This document shows, piece by piece, positions 5,102 through 8,929 of a stretch of 8,929 bases of DNA. The notes beneath the pieces were generated by a model. That model was not told the origin of the DNA. It saw nothing but the letters and a program-made list of their open reading frames with translations, and made no database searches. Source of the stretch: Candidatus Woesearchaeota archaeon (GTDB lineage: Archaea; Nanobdellota; Nanobdellia; Woesearchaeales; GW2011-AR4). Every line of letters starts with the position of its first letter. Positions within the stretch are counted from its first letter, which is position 1. Location: the NCBI GenBank assembly GCA_016181325.1, contig JACOZO010000010.1, positions 1 to 8,929 on the forward strand, given 5' to 3'. The position numbers and the translations under genes were made by a program.

Positions 5102-6142
5102 TCAGAATAATTTCTTAACCCTTATCGATGAAATCATAAGCACCCCAAGAACAAGATAGATATAAGGATAATAAATCTTTGCAACGTCCAAAAAGAAAAT
5201 TGTGGGAATTATTATGCCGTTCAATGTTATCGGCATTCCCTGGTACTCCCCTTTCAAGCTTGTGAGATTGAACCTTGCAAGCCGGAGTATGCCGCAGAAC
5301 AAATAGACGGTGAATGAGACTGCGGCCAATGGTGTCTGGATTAGGCTGAAAGCGAATATTGCCGGAGCAACGCCGAATGAAATTGTGTCTGCAAGAGAAT
5401 CCAGCTCTTTGCCAAGGCCGCTTGACTCCCCCATGACCCTAGACAGCTTTCCATCAAGATAGTCTGAAATGACTGAAAGCACCATCATGATGCTGGCTGT
5501 CGTATGGAATCCCCTTATTGAGAAGACTATAGCCATGAAGCCGAACAGCACATTAAGCATAGTCAATGTGTCTGCGAATTTTATGTGCCTGAAAAGCCTG
5601 AATTTTCCTATGTCGGTCTCTTTCTTTACAAGCCTGAATTCGCACTTAAACAGGGCTTCTATCCCGGAAGCCACCGTGATTACAACGGTTATCCATACCA
5701 GTATGGGATCCGGCTGCCCCATCATGAAGGTCAGCACAGTGACAATCTGGAAGAAAATGTTGATTTTTCCCAGGACTGTCGGATTGAATTCCCTCCTGAA
5801 ATCACGATAAATAAGCGTAGTGCCTATGACAATGGTGAAGAAATCCCGTATTGCAAATACCGCCAGAACCCACCAGTGCATGCTTCCATTAATGGCCAAA
5901 GCCAATGCAGTCAGGTTGACAAGAAGCCTGTTCGCGAAATAGTCCACAATGGACTTGAGCAGCGATTTCAGGTTTCTTTTCTTGGATATGTAGCTGTCCC
6001 CGAATGCTATCAATGCCGTGATGAAGAAGAGCCCCAGTGCCAGCTTTTCCCTGCCGCTTAAAAGCGCAAGCATTACGACAAGCGCAAGGGCAATCCTCAG
6101 AAGGCCTACTTTCAGTCCAATGCTTATTCTGCGCTTTATCAT
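5102..6142 (-). CDS. pssA: Archaetidylserine synthase fused to a degenerate CDP-alcohol phosphatidyltransferase domain
   Basis: The C-terminal half (about residues 185-346) is a PssA-like enzyme joining CDP-archaeol and L-serine to form archaetidylserine in the membrane. Its motif is complete: D227, D230 G231, S234 R235, G244, D248, D252. It is followed by SFGVAPA (255-261), GILRLARFN (284-292) and GMPITLNG (302-309), all typical of PssA. The N-terminal half (1-170) has the same fold signature and a PgsA-like GKIN segment (125-128), but its active site is decayed: in motif order the first Asp is A46, D49 is kept, Gly is S50, Arg is K54, Gly is K63, D67 is kept and the last Asp is N71. It is probably a non-catalytic partner replacing the second subunit of a homodimer. 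The decarboxylase gene lies 21 bases upstream on the same strand, so the two steps of the serine/ethanolamine branch are likely co-transcribed. Confidence 0.9.
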   Translation of the reverse strand: MIKRRISIGLKVGLLRIALALVVMLALLSGREKLALGLFFITALIAFGDSYISKKRNLKSLLKSIVDYFANRLLVNLTALALAINGSMHWWVLAVFAIRDFFTIVIGTTLIYRDFRREFNPTVLGKINIFFQIVTVLTFMMGQPDPILVWITVVITVASGIEALFKCEFRLVKKETDIGKFRLFRHIKFADTLTMLNVLFGFMAIVFSIRGFHTTASIMMVLSVISDYLDGKLSRVMGESSGLGKELDSLADTISFGVAPAIFAFSLIQTPLAAVSFTVYLFCGILRLARFNLTSLKGEYQGMPITLNGIIIPTIFFLDVAKIYYPYIYLVLGVLMISSIRVKKLF

Positions 6143-6156
6143 GATCAGATTGGTTT

Positions 6157-6170
6157 GGGATGATTATCCC
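6157..6170 (-). other. Small hairpin at the psd/pssA junction
   Basis: GGGAT (6157-6161) and ATCCC (6166-6170) pair around a 4-nt loop that covers part of the psd stop codon. It sits 15 bases upstream of the pssA start, where no Shine-Dalgarno sequence is visible. It might affect coupling or be chance. Confidence 0.25.
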
Positions 6171-6781
6171 ATATCAGCGATAATGCTTGAGCCTGCCTTT
6201 ACTTTTTGGCCTTCTGCCACCCTGACATTAATTCCTTTGGCAGGCATTATAAACGTCACCTGGCTGCCCAGCGCTATCATCCCTATCCTGCTGCCTTTAT
6301 TAACTTTTTGACCTGGCCTGACATAGCACAGAATCCTTCTTGCCGCAAAGCCTGCTATCTGGATGGCTTTTACTTTCAGCCTCTTGTTTTCAATGACAAT
6401 CTCGTTTTTTTCGTTCTCAAGGCTTTTTTCCAGATTTTTTGCGTAGAAGAATTTTCCAGGGCTGTGCTTTACTGATTTCACAATGCCTTCAATGGGCGAC
6501 CTGTTAATATGGACGTCAAAAGGCGACATGAAAATTGATATGACATAGCATTGGCCTGAGATATCCCCGGTGAAAGCTGATATTTTGCCCACCAATCCTT
6601 TTCTCACAGAAACGTTTTTTGCGCCGGTCTTTATGATGCTTATTATTGTCCCGTCTGCCGGAGAAACAATGTTATTGCCTGGAGGGATTTGCCTTTCAGG
6701 ATTCCTGTAGAAGTTTATCAGGAATATTATAATCATCAGGAACAAAATAAGGATTCCCGACAAAAAAATGAATGAGCCCAT
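6164..6781 (-). CDS. psd: Archaetidylserine (phosphatidylserine) decarboxylase proenzyme
   Basis: This pyruvoyl enzyme decarboxylates archaetidylserine to archaetidylethanolamine. The 205-residue proenzyme has one N-terminal membrane helix (about 4-24), then FYRNPER (24-30), SPADG with D43 (40-44), SIFMSPFDVHINRSPIEG (82-99) with H91, and the self-cleavage site LGS at 171-173. Cleavage between G172 and S173 would give a beta chain and a short alpha chain with an N-terminal pyruvoyl group made from S173. D43, H91 and S173 match the catalytic Asp/His/Ser of the family. Length fits the short archaeal and actinobacterial form. It is followed after 21 bases by the synthase making its substrate. 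A BRE/TATA-like element 25 bases upstream supports the start at 6781 and a leaderless mRNA for the operon. Confidence 0.94.
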   Translation of the reverse strand: MGSFIFLSGILILFLMIIIFLINFYRNPERQIPPGNNIVSPADGTIISIIKTGAKNVSVRKGLVGKISAFTGDISGQCYVISIFMSPFDVHINRSPIEGIVKSVKHSPGKFFYAKNLEKSLENEKNEIVIENKRLKVKAIQIAGFAARRILCYVRPGQKVNKGSRIGMIALGSQVTFIMPAKGINVRVAEGQKVKAGSSIIADMG

Positions 6782-6800
6782 ATTGCCTGATTATACTGGC

Positions 6801-6811
6801 TAAATTATAAA
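6801..6811 (-). promoter_or_regulatory. TATA box of the psd-pssA operon (leaderless promoter)
   Basis: The minus strand reads AAAAACCTTTATAATTTA, with the TATA core centred about 25 bases before the psd ATG. It matches the AAACC-TTTATA promoter form of this window very closely. Confidence 0.78.
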
Positions 6812-6824
6812 GGTTTTTATGGTT

Positions 6825-7178
6825 TCATAATTTTCTAATCCGGATTTTATCTTCGGATACTATTACAAATTTATTTTTTAAGTTTGCGCCTGTTTGTCCG
6901 ACAAGGAACAATACTGCTTTTAATCTATTGGAGGCATTATCTACCCTTAATCTTAAGAGGATAACTCCCTTATGAAATTTTCGAAACCTAAAAACCAATT
7001 CGCCAAAGTCAGTATCATTTGTAATCAATATCCTATCTTCAGTATCGCCGCACTGCAGTATCTTTTCGTCTTCCAAGCCTCGCAAAGAATCGCCGGCATA
7101 AACCACATCATACCCTTTTTCTTCAAGAGAATCTGCTAACTTTCTGCCAGAACTTTCATCAACTATAAATTTTAGCAT
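6825..7178 (-). CDS. DUF5615 PIN-like protein, probable toxin
   Basis: The 117-residue protein matches the DUF5615 family of PIN-like proteins, predicted ribonuclease toxins. Visible features are FIVDESSG (4-11) with D7 and E8, a GYDVVYAGDSLRGLED region (22-37), and ILITNDTDFGEL (50-61) with N54, D55 and D57. These give the acidic cluster expected of a PIN-like active site. It follows the DUF433 gene on the same strand after 51 bases, the usual order of antitoxin then toxin. Many such pairs are spaced only a few bases apart, so the gap is wider than common. Nuclease activity is inferred from the family; no target can be read from sequence. Confidence 0.9.
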   Translation of the reverse strand: MLKFIVDESSGRKLADSLEEKGYDVVYAGDSLRGLEDEKILQCGDTEDRILITNDTDFGELVFRFRKFHKGVILLRLRVDNASNRLKAVLFLVGQTGANLKNKFVIVSEDKIRIRKL

Positions 7179-7229
7179 TATTTTATCCAGCGAAAACTGG
7201 TAATGTCCCGCAGCCTGCCATTCGGATTT

Positions 7230-7469
7230 TTACTTTTCCGTTATCGGCAGTATAGTCTCGGAGCTTACTATTTCCGCTCCGTATAACAAAGCAGCTTTTA
7301 TGTCATCCTTAGTTAAATGAGGGTAATCTTCAAGAATTTCCTTTTCGGTCATGCCTTGCGCAACCAGTTTAATGATCAAATCAACAGGTATCCTAGTGCC
7401 TTTGATTACAGGCTTACCTACCATTACTTTAGGGTTTATTGCAATTCTGCCTAAAAATTTCTGCTCCAT
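7230..7469 (-). CDS. DUF433 protein, probable antitoxin
   Basis: The 79-residue protein is a typical DUF433 member, a small helix-turn-helix-like family paired with DUF5615 proteins. The hallmark stretch is GKPVIKGTRIPVDLI (residues 18-32), followed by the GMTEKEILEDYPHLT helix (39-53) and DDIKAALLYGAE (55-66). It should bind and neutralise the DUF5615 protein, and probably autoregulates by binding its own promoter, as is usual for such pairs; that regulation is inference. It is the first gene of the two-gene unit. A symmetrical AT-rich TATA-like box lies about 36 bases upstream. Confidence 0.92.
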   Translation of the reverse strand: MEQKFLGRIAINPKVMVGKPVIKGTRIPVDLIIKLVAQGMTEKEILEDYPHLTKDDIKAALLYGAEIVSSETILPITEK

Positions 7470-7500
7470 CTTGGTTCGCGGAGAATATCATATTTCGAGT

Positions 7501-7509
7501 ATTTAAATA
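7501..7509 (-). promoter_or_regulatory. Candidate TATA box of the DUF433/DUF5615 pair
   Basis: ATTTAAATA is centred about 36 bases before the ATG at 7469 and predicts a leader of about 10 bases. The AAACC prefix of other promoters is missing. The TTTAAA core is itself palindromic, so strand assignment rests on the gene position. Confidence 0.5.
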
Positions 7510-7535
7510 ACTATCTCAAAAATTGGCTTGGCCGC

Positions 7536-8732
7536 TCACTTCTTCGACATTATCTCTATGACATCCCTGTGCTGCAGAAGATGGTCCTTGCCGGTAGGCA
7601 GCCTTGTCCTGACATTTATCGCCTTGATGAAGTTTTTGCCGAAGTCCGTGTGGAGCCTGTATGCGAAATCCAGCGCAGTTGAATTGGGCGGCATGAGGAA
7701 GCAGTCCGGTATGTACCTGCCTTCCGAATCCTGGAGCTTTCCGACACCTCCAGGGTATATGGCTATATAGCCAAGAACGTCAAAAACTGCCCTGTTGAGC
7801 ACTTCCTGCACGCCTGTTGAGCCGTATTTCTGCAGCAAGTCCTTTTTGATGAAATCAAGGGCCTGCTTCTGCTTTGCGCTGAGCTTGTCCGGCTGCAGAA
7901 TCGTGAAATCGTCATCACCCGGAGTGTAATCGATGAGCTTGTGCTTTGCAGCCTCTCTCAGGGCAAGCTCGGCTTCAGAACTGCAAGGCACTATCGTGTA
8001 ATCAGGAAACTCCCTTTTCAGCTTCTCAAAATTCCCGTCAGAGCCTTTCACGTCTATCTTGTTGCAGGCAATGAGCATGGGCTTCGTGGCTTTTCTCAGC
8101 TCGACTGCAATCCTTAAAAGAACGTCCCTGCCCCATTTCAAAATGTCCGGATCAAGCCTGAGCTTCTGAATGACGATTTCCATGAGCTTTTCATTGACCC
8201 TCAAAGCGCTCAGCTGCTTTGCAATCGCCTTGTTGAGCTGCGGCTTTTCCTGGTTGACAGACCTTGCAAACCTGTCCCAGCCCTTGTCTATGAGCCTCAG
8301 GTACCACATGTCAAGCTCATGCTCAAGGAACCTTACATCATCGGCAGGATCATGGCTCAATGGATCGACAGGCTCGCCCTTCTCGTTTGTCGAGCCGGAA
8401 ACATCTATGATGTGGATGAGGACGTCTGCCTGGTTCAAATCGTCAAGAAACTGGTTGCCCATGCCCTTGCCCTCATGCGCTCCCGGAACAAGGCCTGCAA
8501 CGTCAAGCAGGTCAACTGCCACAAACCTCTTGCTGTTTATGCAGTAGCCGAATCTCGGGCTGCACTGGACATTGAACTCCTTGTCAACGCAGTCTATCCT
8601 GACATAGCCTGTGCCGTGATTGGGCTTGATTGTAGTGAAAGGATAGTTTGCAATCTCCACGTTTGACAAAGTCTGCGCCTTGAAGAACGTTGATTTGCCC
8701 GCTGATGGCTTGCCCACGACTCCGACTAGCAT
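7536..8732 (-). CDS. ychF: YchF/Obg-like translation-associated GTPase/ATPase
   Basis: YchF-family P-loop NTPases bind ribosomes and are conserved in all domains of life. Counting from the ATG at 8732 the protein has 398 residues: G1 GKPSAGKS (7-14), a switch-region segment with NYPFTTIKPN (about 29-38), G3 DVAG (77-80) followed by LVPGAHEGKGMGNQFLDDL, G4 NKID (224-227), an inserted helical domain (about 125-205), and a C-terminal TGS domain (about 315-398). The frame is open upstream to 8780, adding 16 residues, but I prefer 8732: MLVGVVGKPSAGKS is the normal family N-terminus, and a TTTAAA box at 8758-8763 lies 28 bases before it, inside the longer version. NKID at G4 implies guanine recognition, unlike the ATP-preferring bacterial and human members with altered G4. 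Length is normal for the archaeal form. Confidence 0.95.
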   Translation of the reverse strand: MLVGVVGKPSAGKSTFFKAQTLSNVEIANYPFTTIKPNHGTGYVRIDCVDKEFNVQCSPRFGYCINSKRFVAVDLLDVAGLVPGAHEGKGMGNQFLDDLNQADVLIHIIDVSGSTNEKGEPVDPLSHDPADDVRFLEHELDMWYLRLIDKGWDRFARSVNQEKPQLNKAIAKQLSALRVNEKLMEIVIQKLRLDPDILKWGRDVLLRIAVELRKATKPMLIACNKIDVKGSDGNFEKLKREFPDYTIVPCSSEAELALREAAKHKLIDYTPGDDDFTILQPDKLSAKQKQALDFIKKDLLQKYGSTGVQEVLNRAVFDVLGYIAIYPGGVGKLQDSEGRYIPDCFLMPPNSTALDFAYRLHTDFGKNFIKAINVRTRLPTGKDHLLQHRDVIEIMSKK

Positions 8733-8757
8733 AATGAAGAAGCTTTTGACGGCAGGA

Positions 8758-8763
8758 TTTAAA
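8758..8763 (-). promoter_or_regulatory. TATA box of ychF (leaderless promoter)
   Basis: The minus strand reads CAAAACCTTTAAATCC, with TTTAAA centred about 28 bases before the ATG at 8732. It decides between the two in-frame starts in favour of the inner one. Confidence 0.75.
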
Positions 8764-8790
8764 GGTTTTGGGAATTGCACTTAGAAACAT

Positions 8791-8822
8791 TAAAATATTG
8801 ACATAATAATATGTATATTTTA
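8791..8822. repeat. AT-rich hairpin upstream of ychF
   Basis: TAAAATAT (8791-8798) pairs with ATATTTTA (8815-8822), and inside it ACAT (8801-8804) pairs with ATGT (8811-8814) around AATAAT. This makes a 12-bp stem with a 2-nt bulge. A weaker stem follows at 8878-8887/8897-8904 with a 2-nt bulge. AT-rich composition makes such pairings easier by chance, so confidence is lower than for the 18-205 array. Confidence 0.45.
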
Positions 8823-8929
8823 TGGTTGATCAAAATATAGAGAGTTTTGAAAAAAGTGGTTTTTCGTATAAAAATTATTTTTCTCTGACTTAAAAACAGA
8901 AAAAGAATTCTGCTTCTTGTTTTTCTCTC

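Noticed and set aside
5585..6061. 158-codon plus-strand frame
   Set aside because: It lies fully antisense to the archaetidylserine synthase gene, whose domains are clear; its own sequence has no recognisable motif.
7528..8666. Several plus-strand frames across ychF
   Set aside because: All are antisense to a well-supported YchF protein and lack recognisable motifs.
8822..8893. 23-codon open frame beginning MVDQNIESF on the plus strand
   Set aside because: Very short, no ribosome-binding site, overlaps a hairpin arm at its start and matches nothing I recognise.

Overview
The window looks like a piece of an archaeal chromosome. The strongest evidence is gene content: a CDP-archaeol synthase (CarS family), an archaeal-size single-helix phosphatidylserine/archaetidylserine decarboxylase, and an archaeal-type YchF/Obg-like GTPase. 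Promoters agree: four genes carry an AAACCT-TTTAWA (BRE+TATA-like) element centred 25-28 nt before the start codon, the geometry of leaderless archaeal transcripts. Small compact proteins, domain fusions and many unfamiliar proteins would suit an uncultivated DPANN-type lineage, but that placement is inference; no rRNA or marker phylogeny is available.

Layout. Positions 1-329 hold no gene but a dense array of short perfect hairpins, then a GC-rich foldable segment and a TATA-like box. A plus-strand run follows: an unrecognised protein with a degenerate HExxH-like motif (330-980), a NUDIX hydrolase (1031-1432), ribose-5-phosphate isomerase B (1436-1891) and a six-helix membrane protein (1893-2375). 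This last gene overlaps tail to tail with carS (2351-2902, minus). Upstream of carS on the same strand is a PHP-domain phosphoesterase gene (2958-3612). It is broken by an exact 10-bp tandem duplication; the lost C-terminus is still intact in the shifted frame. A 473-base gap (3613-4085) is packed with inverted repeats and holds an orphan promoter-like element.

Then comes a polar-lipid block. A plus-strand gene (4086-5096) fuses two CDP-alcohol phosphatidyltransferase domains, both with complete catalytic motifs. It converges on a second double-domain gene (5102-6142, minus) whose N-terminal half has a decayed active site and whose C-terminal half is a PssA-like archaetidylserine synthase. 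Just upstream of the latter, apparently in one operon, lies the decarboxylase (6164-6781). Together with carS these genes can be read as a pathway: CTP + unsaturated archaetidic acid to CDP-archaeol (CarS); CDP-archaeol + serine to archaetidylserine (5102-6142); archaetidylserine to archaetidylethanolamine (6164-6781); and one or two further head groups, probably glycerol-phosphate and/or inositol-phosphate, from the 4086-5096 fusion.

The right part holds a DUF433/DUF5615 toxin-antitoxin-like pair (7230-7469 and 6825-7178, minus) and ychF (7536-8732, minus; the promoter position argues for the inner ATG). The last 149 bases are AT-rich, again with hairpins, and contain no convincing gene.

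Points most worth a second look: the two intergenic hairpin clusters, with covarying arms in the first and an orphan promoter in the second; the two double CDP-alcohol phosphatidyltransferase fusions, one with a degenerate half; and the tandem-duplication frameshift in the PHP gene.
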